Shown piece after piece: positions 19,050 to 28,860 of a DNA stretch of 64,000 nt (positions within the stretch are counted from its first letter, which is position 1; each line of letters opens with the position of its first letter). Position numbers and translations under genes: made by a program. The notes below the pieces were generated by a model, which saw only the letters and a program-made list of their open reading frames with translations, was not told the DNA's origin and did not search any database. The stretch is taken from assembly GCF_031312595.1 (NCBI RefSeq), contig NZ_CP133592.1:1364001-1428000 (forward strand), written 5' to 3'. This DNA is from Methanolobus sediminis. GTDB lineage: Archaea; Halobacteriota; Methanosarcinia; Methanosarcinales; Methanosarcinaceae.

Positions 19050-20357
19050 TTATCTGGCATTCTTCTTATCTGCCAGCTCCTCAAACTTATCTGCAAGCCT
19101 GTAGGATATATTTGAAAGATAAGCAGTTCCCCAGGTTGCTGCAAGTATCGCTCCTAAAAGATCGAACACAAGGTCCAGCATAGTATCACCAATTCCATGC
19201 TGGGCAAGTATGGCATTGTAACCAAGTGTCGATGTGAGTTCGTCACTAAGGAACTCGATAATTTCCCATATTACTCCCATTGCAAGTACGAATATGAGAA
19301 TAAAAATAAAAAGCACTCTTGGAGGTATGTAGATTTCATCAACGTAGATGTCAATGGCTCTTATCAGGGTATATCCGGCAGCAGCAACCACACTGGCTGA
19401 AAGTGCATGGGTTACGTGGTCCCAGTTGTCGATGTAGTTGTAGAATTCAAAAGTTCCGATAGTATGCAGGAAGATAGCCAATGTGAGCCATAGTACCAGT
19501 CCTGTGTCCTGCTTGATATGATATTTGCGTGTGATCATATGAGGTACAAAAGTGAGGATAAGTCCGGTTGTTGCATTTATTGTGGTGGACAGGTCCTTTC
19601 TGAGAATTCCAAACAGCAGTAGCAGTATTAATCCACCTTGCAGCATTCTGACTGCTAATACTTGTGTTTTGTCAGAAATGCCAAGAAGTCTTCGTATGGG
19701 AGCTGGTGGCCTGTGTGTGATATAATCATCAGTTTCTACTGAAATGTGAGTTGGCACGTCAACAAGATATGAATTTCCGGCTGACATGAAATACCACCCG
19801 AACAAAACTCCTGCAGCAACTCCGGCTATTGTGGCATAGATGAACTGTTGCATAACGGCATCGTTGATCGCATCAGGTGAAAGACCGCTAAGTAGATAGC
19901 TGGTCCCAAGATAGATGTCCAGCAGCCATTCAATAAGATGCCACAGTCCTGATATTGCAAGTGTGGTGACGATAACAAGCAGTATTGCAAACTTGTAGGT
20001 CATCTTAACCGAGGTGAACCAGTTGATCTCAGCCGCCAGAAGCAGTGCAATGGTTGCAACTGAAACGTAAAACGGTATACTGGTGGAAAAGAAGTACCAT
20101 GCAGTTGAACTTCCAACTATTGGCAGGATGACCAGGAAAATAAAATACCATGACGGCATAACTGAGAGTTTACGCATCCTGATGGCAGGTGTTATTATTA
20201 TACTTATGACAAAAGCGATCAGTATGGTCCACATGAACCTGCCGTAGATGAAGTTACCTATTCCAAGCAGTGCAAGAAGCAGGATCATTGTCCAGCCGAC
20301 AAATGCATTAAGAGAAGTATTTTTCAGGATTTTGCGGAGTTTGTCTATCTGGACCAT
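19050..20357 (-). CDS. Multi-pass membrane protein of unknown function (DUF2238-like)
   Basis: A 435-residue integral membrane protein with about eleven hydrophobic segments. The C-terminal third (MGVIWEIIEFLSDEL, then a Gly/Asp-containing GIGDTMLDLVFDLLGAIL segment) resembles the pattern of DUF2238/VanZ-like membrane proteins. No catalytic function is known to me. It lies 37 bases upstream of, and divergent from nothing, sharing its strand with the small NTF2-like gene at 20395, so the two may be co-transcribed. Confidence 0.6.
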   Translation of the reverse strand: MVQIDKLRKILKNTSLNAFVGWTMILLLALLGIGNFIYGRFMWTILIAFVISIIITPAIRMRKLSVMPSWYFIFLVILPIVGSSTAWYFFSTSIPFYVSVATIALLLAAEINWFTSVKMTYKFAILLVIVTTLAISGLWHLIEWLLDIYLGTSYLLSGLSPDAINDAVMQQFIYATIAGVAAGVLFGWYFMSAGNSYLVDVPTHISVETDDYITHRPPAPIRRLLGISDKTQVLAVRMLQGGLILLLLFGILRKDLSTTINATTGLILTFVPHMITRKYHIKQDTGLVLWLTLAIFLHTIGTFEFYNYIDNWDHVTHALSASVVAAAGYTLIRAIDIYVDEIYIPPRVLFIFILIFVLAMGVIWEIIEFLSDELTSTLGYNAILAQHGIGDTMLDLVFDLLGAILAATWGTAYLSNISYRLADKFEELADKKNAR

Positions 20358-20394
20358 AATTGTTTCTTATGATATGTATGAGAATTAGTGGTAT

Positions 20395-20754
20395 TTATTC
20401 CTCGGGTATCGGAAGCCCATGCTGTCTCAAAAATGATAGCTTATCCCAGTATCCTCTCTGAAAAACTATCTTATCATTTACGACATGGAAAAATCCACAT
20501 CCACTAAGTCCAAGAGGATCTTTCCACTCCAGAATTGCCCATTCACCATCCTGAAAAATATTCTCAACTATGCAGACCATTTCAGCTCTTGCAAACTCTT
20601 CCTTGAACATCTTTTTGATAGCTTCTTTACCTTCCACCGGTTCTTCTGGTATCTGGTAATTCACGGCTGTCTCGCTGTACATCTCAGCAAGCACGCCTGA
20701 ATCTGCATTGTTAAAGGCTTCAACCCATTTTTCTATAAGTTCTCTTGAACGCAT
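20395..20754 (-). CDS. SnoaL-like/NTF2-fold protein
   Basis: A 119-residue protein with the cone-like NTF2 pattern: an N-terminal helix (RELIEKWVEAFNNADSGVLA), the YSETAVNYQIPEEPVEGKEA segment, and mixed beta-strands ending in GYWDKLSFLRQHGLPIPEE. Families of this type include isomerases and ligand-binding proteins, and no specific reaction can be assigned. Same strand as the membrane protein downstream and the transglutaminase-like gene upstream, with gaps of about 30-40 bases, suggesting an operon of three. Confidence 0.75.
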   Translation of the reverse strand: MRSRELIEKWVEAFNNADSGVLAEMYSETAVNYQIPEEPVEGKEAIKKMFKEEFARAEMVCIVENIFQDGEWAILEWKDPLGLSGCGFFHVVNDKIVFQRGYWDKLSFLRQHGLPIPEE

Positions 20755-20783
20755 GTATTCAAATCCTTAACTCTCTGTTCCTC

Positions 20784-21383
20784 TCATTTTTTGCTGATCA
20801 ACGGAACATCTGGCAGGTTTTCGTAAACTTCATCATAGTTCTTGTATTTACTAAGAACTTCAATTACAGGTGGTATCGGGTCAGCCCATATTTCAGGTAG
20901 GTCAGCTTCACCTTCAATTCTGATTTCATATGCAAGTTGTTCATAGGGTGGGTTGAACTGGGCATTCACTCCTTCCTTATTTCCTCTCGCATCCATACGA
21001 TACCAACCAAACTCTTCCAGATAAACAGAATTCAAGGCGTGCAGACAAAATGGTTCACCTTCTGCATTGTCATCCCTGCTCAAACGCTGGTAGCATATTC
21101 CCGCTGGAATTGAGTTTGCTCTGAGAAGTGCTGCAAGCAGATGGCTTTTAGCATAGCAGTAACCGGTTTCATGTTCAAGGACTTCGGATGCTTTTAGGGT
21201 GACAGGATTCATACGGTAGTCATGGCTGTGTTTAATCTCATCCCTGACGAACTCGAAACAGATTCTGGATATTTCTATTGGGTTCTGACTGTTGTCTGCG
21301 AGTTCCTTTGCTTTTTTCATGACGGCTAGGTGGTTAAAGTCGATGATTGGTGTTGGTCTTAAGTAATCCTGCATTGCTGTCAT
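20784..21383 (-). CDS. Transglutaminase-like cysteine protease-fold protein
   Basis: A 199-residue transglutaminase-like domain protein. The catalytic triad is visible: Cys in ETGYCYAKSHLLAALLR, His in FCLHALNSVYL and Asp in GWYRMDARGN. The family hydrolyses peptide bonds or cross-links proteins; the archaeal role is unknown. There is no signal peptide, so it is probably cytoplasmic. It is the first gene of the likely three-gene operon with 20395 and 19050. Confidence 0.82.
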   Translation of the reverse strand: MTAMQDYLRPTPIIDFNHLAVMKKAKELADNSQNPIEISRICFEFVRDEIKHSHDYRMNPVTLKASEVLEHETGYCYAKSHLLAALLRANSIPAGICYQRLSRDDNAEGEPFCLHALNSVYLEEFGWYRMDARGNKEGVNAQFNPPYEQLAYEIRIEGEADLPEIWADPIPPVIEVLSKYKNYDEVYENLPDVPLISKK

Positions 21384-21603
21384 AGTTTCAACTATTGTAG
21401 AGATTTCTGTTATTTGAGAAAAAATGCACGGATGAATAGGAATCTGGAGAACAGTTGAACAATATGGCCATAAAGAATAAATAATATATTTGGATAAGAA
21501 ATTTTCTTAGCAAGCTATTCAAAAAGGTTCTAACAACATTTGATGAGATTAGTTGATCGTCACTATATGCTAAGCTGTGACATTTGGACAAACTTAGAGA
21601 ATT

Positions 21604-22413
21604 ATGAGAATTGGTTCATTGATTAGAGCAGGATTAATCCTGATTATTATTTTTGGAACGATATTGACAGTCTGCACTTTAAATGGTGATGATGGCTACC
21701 GTGTTAAAAAAAGTCCATTTTTCTATCTATACCATCCTTCTGCATTGTTGCATCCATTTGGCGGTGGTGATGAGCACGAGTATATTGTCACTCCGGGGCA
21801 TTTGCCCCTTGAAGAAGGTGATGTAGTTGATGACAGCGGTGCAGACAAGCAAATCACTTTCTGGGAATTACCTTTGTGGATACAACTATCTGTCATAAGC
21901 GGAGCTGTATTTTCCACGGTAACACTACTAAAATGTCTTCCACTTCTTCTCGGAAAAATACTAGCAAGAGGTACCAATCCAAAAATGCAGGAAATTGCCT
22001 CTTACATAGCTGAGAATCCTGGTTGTATGGAATCTGAGATTGCTCATGATCTTGACCTAAAGAGAGGTACTCTAAGGTACCATCTTTCAAGACTGTCCTC
22101 TGATAATAGAATACAGAAATTTAAAAAAGGCAAGCTAAAAAGACTTTTTCATATCACTTATTCTAAAACAGAAGAGCAAAAAGTGCTTCATCTTCATAAG
22201 AAGAACGAGAATCGTAAAAGGATAATCGAGATCATAACTGAAAGACCGGGTATTACAGGAAAGGAGCTTGCGAACTTACTCAAGATTGATAAAAGCACGG
22301 TTCATTGGCACATCAAAGAACTTCACAAGGATGATTTGATTGATTTCAAAAAGAATGGCCGTTATAAAATGTACTATCCACATGTTTCGATTTTATCTGA
22401 TGATGTTGATTGA
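21604..22413 (+). CDS. Membrane-anchored regulator with two winged-HTH domains
   Basis: A 269-residue protein with an N-terminal transmembrane helix (about 7-27), an outside loop of about 60 residues, and a second helix (about 93-115). Two winged-HTH domains follow. The first (about 127-175) has CMESEIAHDLDLKRGTLRYH; the second (about 205-260) has ITGKELANLLKIDKSTVHWH. Both look like ArsR/MarR-type readers. The layout of membrane anchor and tandem wHTH is common in Methanosarcinales and suggests sensing of an external or membrane signal. The target is unknown. It starts the plus-strand side of a group of small exported proteins. Confidence 0.8.
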   Translation: MRIGSLIRAGLILIIIFGTILTVCTLNGDDGYRVKKSPFFYLYHPSALLHPFGGGDEHEYIVTPGHLPLEEGDVVDDSGADKQITFWELPLWIQLSVISGAVFSTVTLLKCLPLLLGKILARGTNPKMQEIASYIAENPGCMESEIAHDLDLKRGTLRYHLSRLSSDNRIQKFKKGKLKRLFHITYSKTEEQKVLHLHKKNENRKRIIEIITERPGITGKELANLLKIDKSTVHWHIKELHKDDLIDFKKNGRYKMYYPHVSILSDDVD

Positions 22414-22433
22414 AATGAGTTTTTCATAAAAAA

Positions 22434-22462
22434 GAGATTCCATCCAAAAAGGATGGAGTTTC
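22434..22462. terminator. Bidirectional terminator between convergent genes
   Basis: CCATCC (22440-22445), loop AAAAA, GGATGG (22451-22456) lies between the regulator end and the convergent gene, with A/T-rich flanks on both sides. Confidence 0.45.
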
Positions 22463-22468
22463 TTCAAA

Positions 22469-23376
22469 TCAAGCTATTGCCATTCCAAAGCTTATGTATG
22501 CTCCTCCGTTAGCTGAGTCGTTATCGATGTATATATCAGCTGCAGAATAGTCATAGGTATCAGGTATAAAACTGTACGTACCAGTGATGTTATTATCAAG
22601 GGTTACTTTGAATATGTAACTTTCATCAGTGTTTTTCATCTCTGGAGGGTGTACATATTCATGAGGATCCAATGCATATATATTCGTGTATAGTAGTGTT
22701 CCTGTTGAATCAAATAATTCAACTGAGATTATATGTGGATATTCGTCACCATTAAAGACTATAAATTCCAGAGGTAACTCTTTTCCAGAAGGATATGAAC
22801 TGTTTGTTGTATATTCAATGTCTGATTCTTTATAGGCCACATACACTGTTCTTTTAGTATTGTTGTCCATTACCCATCCTACTTGCTCAATCACGTATGT
22901 TTCAGTGTTTGAATAAACGGTTCCCAGAACAGTTTGATTGTCCATAGTAAAAAGGACGTTACTTGTTTCTTGTTGGTCCCTGACTATTCCATTGTACTGG
23001 TAGATAGGTTCCATTTCTCTTTCAACATCGATTCCGTCTTCATTTTGGAATGATTCATTCATTCCTTCGTTAACCCAGATACCAGGATCCATTTCTAAAA
23101 CGAAACCTGTTCCTGCAAGATTGAGTTCCATTGTTCCTGTGTCTGCGGTTTGTTTAAATTCTGCAGGATCTATTGTGATTAGTTCATATTTTGTTATTGT
23201 TGATGGAATTTCAATGCTGCTTTCTTCATATGATGCAGGGTCAATGTTTTGAATATATCCTTCAGGATGCTCATACTTAGTGTTTCCAGAGTACGAAGTC
23301 ACTGTGAGTATAAGGCTATGCATGCAATAACTAATATTGCGAGCAATATCAACAATCTGTTTTTACTGATTTTCAT
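22469..23376 (-). pseudogene. Exported protein of unknown function with an apparent frameshift
   Basis: The ATG at 23376 opens a typical signal peptide or anchor (MKISKNRLLILLAILVIACI, then ALYSQ) that ends at TGA. The mature part continues in another frame as a 284-codon ORF whose only early starts, such as ATG at 23323, lack both signal peptide and Shine-Dalgarno. The shift lies near 23300-23325. The mature part has repeated beta-rich segments with no recognised domain. It may be a recent null allele, a sequencing error or, less likely, programmed frameshifting. Neighbours are similar small anchored proteins. Confidence 0.6.
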
Positions 23377-23418
23377 GTTCACTATAAAAACCCCTCAACT
23401 TCATTATTTCAGTCTCCT

Positions 23419-23790
23419 TTATGCAGTCATAAACCCAATTTCATAATATTCATCCTCGAATTTGACTACATAAGACCCCTTTTCGTCAAGAAAATCTATT
23501 GTTTTGCTCCATTCATGAGGATTTGCTTTTACATAACTCTGAGTATCTATCGCTTCTTTGAGTGCTGGATATTTATTTAGTTCTTCTTCCGTAACTATGA
23601 CGAACTCGTCGGGAACAGTATCCAGCAGTCTGGCATCTATCGCTTTTGAATACATGTGGTTGTAAGCACCCAATGTAAAGAAGGCTGCAAAGAGCAGGAA
23701 AGATACGACAATCAACAATCCAAGTGCTTTTGCTATCGAAACATATGGATTATTCTTATTTTCATCGAGTTTTTTTTTCTCAATTGGCAT
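23419..23790 (-). CDS. Small membrane-anchored protein of unknown function
   Basis: A protein of 123 residues with a charged N-terminus, one transmembrane helix (about 20-45, LGLLIVVSFLLFAAFFTLGA) and an outside acidic domain. Start: I choose ATG at 23790 over the GTG three codons earlier, since GAAGTGG precedes it. I recognise no family. It lies with other single-span proteins at 22.4-25.5 kb. Confidence 0.6.
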   Translation of the reverse strand: MPIEKKKLDENKNNPYVSIAKALGLLIVVSFLLFAAFFTLGAYNHMYSKAIDARLLDTVPDEFVIVTEEELNKYPALKEAIDTQSYVKANPHEWSKTIDFLDEKGSYVVKFEDEYYEIGFMTA

Positions 23791-23834
23791 TAGTACCACT
23801 TCTTTTTCTCAAGCAGTTCTCAATTTGTATAATT

Positions 23835-24218
23835 CTAGGCTGGGGTACCAATCTTCCTATCTCTCATTAATAGTATCCCGCCAAGTACAAGCAAAAATCC
23901 TGCTGGAAACCATAAATAACTCATGAATAGAAATCCAGCCAAACCCGATGCAATTATAATTAATGCAGAATTACGTACATTTTTCGATAATCTGTAAGCT
24001 GCTATGATTCCAATAACTGCAAGTGCTGTTGATGAAAATGTATAGATTGCCAGCACTGTGTCTGGGTCAGATATTCCCAGTACTGGTGTCACACCATAAA
24101 TAAAGCCTATACCATTGGTAGGTATTATTCCTTTAATTATGCTAAATAGTCCTAAACTTACACAGATACCTAAAATTCCACCAATTATTGCCAGGTATCT
24201 CCCTCGGTTTTCGGTCAT
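23835..24218 (-). CDS. Four-helix membrane protein (DUF4064-like)
   Basis: A 127-residue protein with four hydrophobic helices (about 9-30, 45-70, 78-97, 98-120), Gly-rich and resembling DUF4064-type small membrane proteins. The end, MRDRKIGTPA, stops at TAG; an in-frame TGA follows four codons later. Function unknown. A potential operon partner is the gene at 23419, 45 bases downstream. Confidence 0.6.
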   Translation of the reverse strand: MTENRGRYLAIIGGILGICVSLGLFSIIKGIIPTNGIGFIYGVTPVLGISDPDTVLAIYTFSSTALAVIGIIAAYRLSKNVRNSALIIIASGLAGFLFMSYLWFPAGFLLVLGGILLMRDRKIGTPA

Positions 24219-24491
24219 TTAATTACTCCATATTTTTTACTAAAATTACTATATTCTAAAATTAGTTCATAAATTAATTAAAAATTATATGTAATTTATT
24301 TATTGATTGTGGTCATACAATCCAACTAATATTTTCAACAGGGTAAAGTCAGGACCGGCAAACAGATTGGTTGGATGCATTGGCCATAAGAAATATATAG
24401 TTTACTAAAAAATTAATGCAAAGTTAAACCAATTTTCTGATAATATCGATTTGCGATAACAGGTGAAAGTCACTGAAACAGAGGAAAGGAA

Positions 24492-24908
24492 ATGGAGAAA
24501 AGATACGTTGCAGCATTTACAATTACTTTTATATTATTGACAATTGGTTTTTTGACATATCTGATCCTGCTAAATATACTAAATACAGATGATAGCGAAA
24601 ACGGCACAGCAGCTTTTCGAATCAAAAACAATGACAACGTAATCCATACAATAACAGTGAAACTACTCGATAGTGCAAATGTCTCTAAATTCAATCAGAA
24701 ATATGATCTCGCTCCGGGTGAAAATATCTGGCCAACCCCGGTTGAACTTAAAAAAGCTACATACACATATGAAGTCACTCTGGATGGTAATATAACAAAG
24801 AGACAGATTACAGGAGAATACCCTGAAGATCTCAGCTTAGAGTTTCTGTTCATTGATATTAATGGATATCCGGAAGAAGCATTGGAACTCTCTATGACCA
24901 TCGCATAG
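24492..24908 (+). CDS. Membrane-anchored small protein, beta-rich exported domain
   Basis: A 138-residue protein with an N-terminal transmembrane anchor (about 5-28) and an outside domain of about 100 residues rich in beta-strand pattern (AFRIKNNDNVIHTITVKLLD). This resembles the mature part of the frameshifted protein at 22469, which has a similar statement of termini ending MTIA or MAIA. GAGGAAAGG lies upstream of the ATG. The stop is TAG. Function unknown, perhaps a surface protein family. Confidence 0.65.
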   Translation: MEKRYVAAFTITFILLTIGFLTYLILLNILNTDDSENGTAAFRIKNNDNVIHTITVKLLDSANVSKFNQKYDLAPGENIWPTPVELKKATYTYEVTLDGNITKRQITGEYPEDLSLEFLFIDINGYPEEALELSMTIA

Positions 24909-24936
24909 TATCTATCTAAGGATAGAGGTCTCCATC

Positions 24937-25467
24937 ATGACAAACAAACCCAATGTTCTTTTAGTCTTCTTAATCGTTGCAGCACTTCTAGGAGCTTTTG
25001 CCTATTTCATCCAAGTTTACTATTTCGACACCCAACATGGAATGGCTCAGATAGATTATGCAATCAATGTTTCTGATGACAGAGAACTGGTTGGCTTTTC
25101 CAGCGATGTATTCATTGGTAAAGTAATCGAACAGACTGGCTCGTCAAACGAACCAAATCTTCAAACGCATTTCAGTGTAGAAATCATAGAATCGATAAAA
25201 GGAAATTCTACCGGAAATGTCACTGTAAAGCAGTTCGGTGGCTATGAACATGTGTTCATCTGGAGGTCTCTTACTCTTGCGGATGGAGATGAATTACTCC
25301 GACCGGGGGAAATCTATCTTTTTGTCACTAAAGGAGATGATGAAAGAGGCTACACTTTTGCTCCTACATATGGTAACCTTTTGATTGAAGATCAGGAAGA
25401 CTATGAGCAAAAGAAATTGAGATTCCAGAAAGCATATGCAGAAGAGATTCCTTTTGAGTTTCCATAA
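24937..25467 (+). CDS. Membrane-anchored protein of unknown function
   Basis: A 176-residue protein with a transmembrane helix at about 8-29 and an outside domain of about 145 residues. The segment SSDVFIGKVIEQTGSS and later strands resemble a small beta-barrel of a type seen in many exported archaeal and Gram-positive proteins. GATAGAGG lies upstream of the ATG at 24937. It follows 24492 by 28 bases, so the two are probably one operon. Function unknown. Confidence 0.65.
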   Translation: MTNKPNVLLVFLIVAALLGAFAYFIQVYYFDTQHGMAQIDYAINVSDDRELVGFSSDVFIGKVIEQTGSSNEPNLQTHFSVEIIESIKGNSTGNVTVKQFGGYEHVFIWRSLTLADGDELLRPGEIYLFVTKGDDERGYTFAPTYGNLLIEDQEDYEQKKLRFQKAYAEEIPFEFP

Positions 25468-25549
25468 TTTCGGCTCGTAGAAATCCTGCTAATTGCAACT
25501 TTAACATAGCAATTTTAAACAACTGCATTGTTTCAAAAGTCATCAAGAT

Positions 25550-25588
25550 GGCAGCACAGGAACGTGCCGCCTGCAGCGGGTGGTTGCC
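25550..25588. ncRNA. GC-rich structured island, candidate small RNA
   Basis: In the convergent gap before ftr, GGCA (25550-25553) pairs with TGCC (25585-25588) and encloses a GCAC/GTGC hairpin (25554-25567) and a CCGC/GCGG hairpin (to 25579). The island is much richer in G and C than its surroundings. Strand and family are unknown. Confidence 0.3.
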
Positions 25589-25713
25589 TTGTTCTTTGTT
25601 TGCCAATAATTTCTGCAGTTTAACAAAAAATGCACAGCTAAAAGCAAGTGAAAAAAACTCAGAAATCACAATATGACTAAAAAACAAAAAATATGAAAAA
25701 TGAAAGAGCCTTT

Positions 25714-26607
25714 TTAGCAAAGGTCTTTCAGGTGGAACTGGTACTTACCGAGTTTGCCGCCGTAGTTTCCTGCGGTGATCTTTGATACACCAGGAACTGC
25801 GATAGCTGCTTCGATACCTGCCTTCATTGCCTTCTGGATAGCATCCTCGTCGACACCGTTGATGACAAGCTCGTAAACTGCCTTTACACCTTCTGGGATC
25901 TCGGTACCTTCGACTTTGTCCCTGATGGATGGGCAGAACTTCTCGTTTGCAGTTGCCTTCATGAACTTGTAGTTGTTAAAACCAGCCTTGGAACCACTTG
26001 CAACAATTCCGCCTGGGAATGGAGTGATTGTACCCTCAAGGTCCTTGATAGCGTCTACTGCCACTTCTGCTGCTGTAAGTGCTGTCATCTGGCTGTCACC
26101 GAAGATAAAGAAGTTACCGCCTGCAATACCTGCTACAGCGCCGATGTTCTCTTCTACGAGGAAGTCACCCTCCATGATAGGGATGCTGTACATCTTGCGG
26201 CCTGCTACCTCAGTTTCGGATTCCATACCATCACCGAAGAATTTGAGTTTGAAACCTACGTTGAACTGCTTCTCAGCTTCTGGCATACCGTTGAAAACAG
26301 CTGTTGTTGGTGCTGTAAGCACACACTGGCCAAGGCGCTCAAGTAACTGGTGTTCAAGTGATTCGTATCCGAAGGTGCAGATCTGGATGTATACACCAGG
26401 TCTTCCGTCAGGAGTCTCATCAGGACCAACGAACTTTTCAATACCTGCTTCTGCAGGGCACATAATAACAGAGGTACCGAATCCTGTTGCTTCAAGTGCA
26501 GCTATCTCTGCCCAGCGTTTTGTTGCTGCGGTGATAAGTACTCTTGAGATCTTGATCGGGAACGCTTCTGCAAAAGTATCTTCGATTTCTACTCCATTGA
26601 TTTCCAT
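25714..26607 (-). CDS. ftr: Formylmethanofuran--tetrahydromethanopterin formyltransferase
   Basis: Ftr moves the formyl group from formylmethanofuran to tetrahydro(sarcino)methanopterin, or the reverse during methyl-group oxidation in methylotrophs. The 297-residue sequence follows the family throughout, from [19 protein letters not shown] to the C-terminal [11 protein letters not shown]. It is cytoplasmic, with no cofactor. The gene is alone, with codon choice looking strongly biased as expected for a highly expressed gene, and has an independent promoter region upstream. Confidence 0.96.
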   Translation of the reverse strand: MEINGVEIEDTFAEAFPIKISRVLITAATKRWAEIAALEATGFGTSVIMCPAEAGIEKFVGPDETPDGRPGVYIQICTFGYESLEHQLLERLGQCVLTAPTTAVFNGMPEAEKQFNVGFKLKFFGDGMESETEVAGRKMYSIPIMEGDFLVEENIGAVAGIAGGNFFIFGDSQMTALTAAEVAVDAIKDLEGTITPFPGGIVASGSKAGFNNYKFMKATANEKFCPSIRDKVEGTEIPEGVKAVYELVINGVDEDAIQKAMKAGIEAAIAVPGVSKITAGNYGGKLGKYQFHLKDLC

Positions 26608-26714
26608 AATAATCCCTTGTTTTAAGTTAAAATTAAGTAGCCAACATCAAATGTTGCACTAACTATAGCAGTAATACAAGACAATTACAATACATATACT
26701 CTTCGAAAAGAAGA

Positions 26715-28391
26715 CTATCTTCCGCCTGACTTGCGGTATGTCTTATCAAAAAGGGCAAACATTTCCCTGTCAATTTCTTGATACTTGCCGATCTCAAAAA
26801 TAGCTTCACTGACAACAACTGAAATAGATTCGATGTTCGAAAGGTTTGCAAGGCTCTTTGATGAACTGGCTGTAGATTCAACCATCTGTTCCTTTATTGA
26901 GATCTCACATACCTCGACAATGGCATTGACAGCAAGTGAAACGTTGTCTGCCTGATTATCTGATGCCGCAACAGTACAGAAATGTTCCATCACAGGAATT
27001 ATCCTTGAGACCTTTTCATCTGAATGCTTTCTTGCGGCAACAACTCCTATGTCTTTCAATGCAGCTGTAACATCAGCAAGGGATTCCTCTCCGAATATCT
27101 GCCCGACCTCTTCAAGTGCTTCTATCACTTTATCGAGGCAGTCATGTCTTTCTCTTCCAGGAGATTCCTGCACAGTTTTAATTCCGATGTCTCTCAGTGA
27201 ATAGATAATGAGTTTCTTCAGATGTTTCTGGTCTTTATTATCAACTGTCCTTGCAAGTTCAAGCAGGACTTCCCGGATGTTGCTCAGGGTTGCAGTATCC
27301 CTGTTAACTGCTGCATCAAGTGCTATCTTCTTAAGCAGGACAACTGACTTTTCAGTACTTTCGAGCATGTCTTTCTTAGCAGCTGCGACTCCGATATCAC
27401 CGGTAGCAATTGCAAGTTTGTGAAGAGGACTTGAGACTCTCCTGTTCCTGAAAATATCAACTATATCCGTAATATCCTTTGAGTGTTTGATGAGTGCAAG
27501 TTTGTCTACCGGAGGGAAGTATTCTATTTCCCTGTGCAGTTCGAAGAAACCAGTCATATTATCAAGGGTTTGCAGACTAAAGCTTTCCATACCGGCTTGT
27601 GAACATTCTTTTCCAATGGAACCGAAAGCATCGATAACTTCCATCAATACGAACCTGTTCTTTTCTTCCCTTGCAAGGATGGCAAGCTGGTACAGATGTA
27701 TGTTGATATACTTTATAATGAGGTTCTTTTTTCCACCGGAACTGAGAACTTTTAAGCACACATATGGGATTGTCCTTACTCCCACGATTGCAGTGAAATC
27801 ATCATTATTCCTCACAGCTCCCCGTATTCTATCGATCACAGGCTGGAGCGGATCGATATTTTCTTTCCCTGCTTCCAGTTTTCTGTAACTTTCATTCATA
27901 TCATATATCTGCAGGTCTTTGGTCAGTTCCTCAAAGGTCTTTTTCACAGCTTCAGTTCTGAGGTAATCAGCCAGCAGAAAAGCTAATACAGAGAGAATGA
28001 GTGAATATACAAACAGTATTATCATTCCCATGGGTTTGAATGTTCCCAGAAAATGCATGATGGATGCCGCAAGGGCGAATGTGCCGATCGTGTAGGAGAA
28101 CATGTCGGTGAGTGCGTCCCTCTTACCGGCAAGCCAGAGGCTGGCTGCCCAGAAAATCCCAAAAAAGATAGCAAGAAGAACATTAATTCCAAAAATATCC
28201 ATCTGCTGACTTACAAGTATAATGGAAATATATCCAAACTGGATGACCACTGAACCGATAGCAAGATCAGCTCCAACATCCCTGAGATTGATTTTCAGGT
28301 AATTTTTGATCAGGATGTCTGCAATAAGGAAGAGTGATATTACTCCACTTATAAGAGCTGTATCAACAATATCAGGTATGAGGATCTCCAT
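26715..28391 (-). CDS. Large membrane protein with helical repeat C-terminus, unknown function
   Basis: A 558-residue protein. The first about 165 residues hold five to six transmembrane helices (DTALISGVISLFLIADILI and following). The remainder is helical and soluble, with repeated short helices that contain an AxKDIGV or GDIGVAAAKK motif, suggesting HEAT-like repeats (for example AIATGDIGVAAAKKDMLEST, ALKDIGVVAARK). I recognise no family with known role. The stop is TAG, with TAA nine codons on. Confidence 0.6.
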   Translation of the reverse strand: MEILIPDIVDTALISGVISLFLIADILIKNYLKINLRDVGADLAIGSVVIQFGYISIILVSQQMDIFGINVLLAIFFGIFWAASLWLAGKRDALTDMFSYTIGTFALAASIMHFLGTFKPMGMIILFVYSLILSVLAFLLADYLRTEAVKKTFEELTKDLQIYDMNESYRKLEAGKENIDPLQPVIDRIRGAVRNNDDFTAIVGVRTIPYVCLKVLSSGGKKNLIIKYINIHLYQLAILAREEKNRFVLMEVIDAFGSIGKECSQAGMESFSLQTLDNMTGFFELHREIEYFPPVDKLALIKHSKDITDIVDIFRNRRVSSPLHKLAIATGDIGVAAAKKDMLESTEKSVVLLKKIALDAAVNRDTATLSNIREVLLELARTVDNKDQKHLKKLIIYSLRDIGIKTVQESPGRERHDCLDKVIEALEEVGQIFGEESLADVTAALKDIGVVAARKHSDEKVSRIIPVMEHFCTVAASDNQADNVSLAVNAIVEVCEISIKEQMVESTASSSKSLANLSNIESISVVVSEAIFEIGKYQEIDREMFALFDKTYRKSGGR

Positions 28392-28604
28392 AGCTTTTAT
28401 ATTGTTGATTTGTATTTATATATATATTTATTGAAATAAACGGTCTGAGATTCATTCCAGATTATTTTATTATCTCTAACATTAAAAAAAGCAGGTTTTA
28501 GCATAATTTCTTTATATTTAATCTTAATTTATTAGTTATATTAGGAAGAAGCATGGTCAAATTCGATGATTAGATCGTATTTCTTCCGTCCGGGGAACAA
28601 ATAA

Positions 28605-28799
28605 ATGAGATTACAAACATGGAAAACAATTGCTATTTTTTTGCTTGCAATTCAGCTTTTTATATCTTTGCAACTCAGTGAATGGGAAATACATGCCAAA
28701 TCAGGATTCGGTGAACTTACATTTCATATTGGATTATTTATGGGTCTTTTACTTGGTGTGTCGGTTACAAAAATAGCTGATAAATATACAAAAAGTTAA
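28605..28799 (+). CDS. Small two-helix membrane protein
   Basis: A 64-residue protein with two hydrophobic helices (about 8-24 and 38-54) separated by a short polar loop with EWEIHAKSGFGE. GGGGAAC lies 8 bases upstream of the ATG. No family is recognised. It stands alone between the divergent genes at 26715 and 28861. Confidence 0.5.
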   Translation: MRLQTWKTIAIFLLAIQLFISLQLSEWEIHAKSGFGELTFHIGLFMGLLLGVSVTKIADKYTKS

Positions 28800-28860
28800 A
28801 CTAACAATGCAGAAAAAGATTTTCTCTGCATAGAAAAATAAGTAAATCGGAATATTGAAA

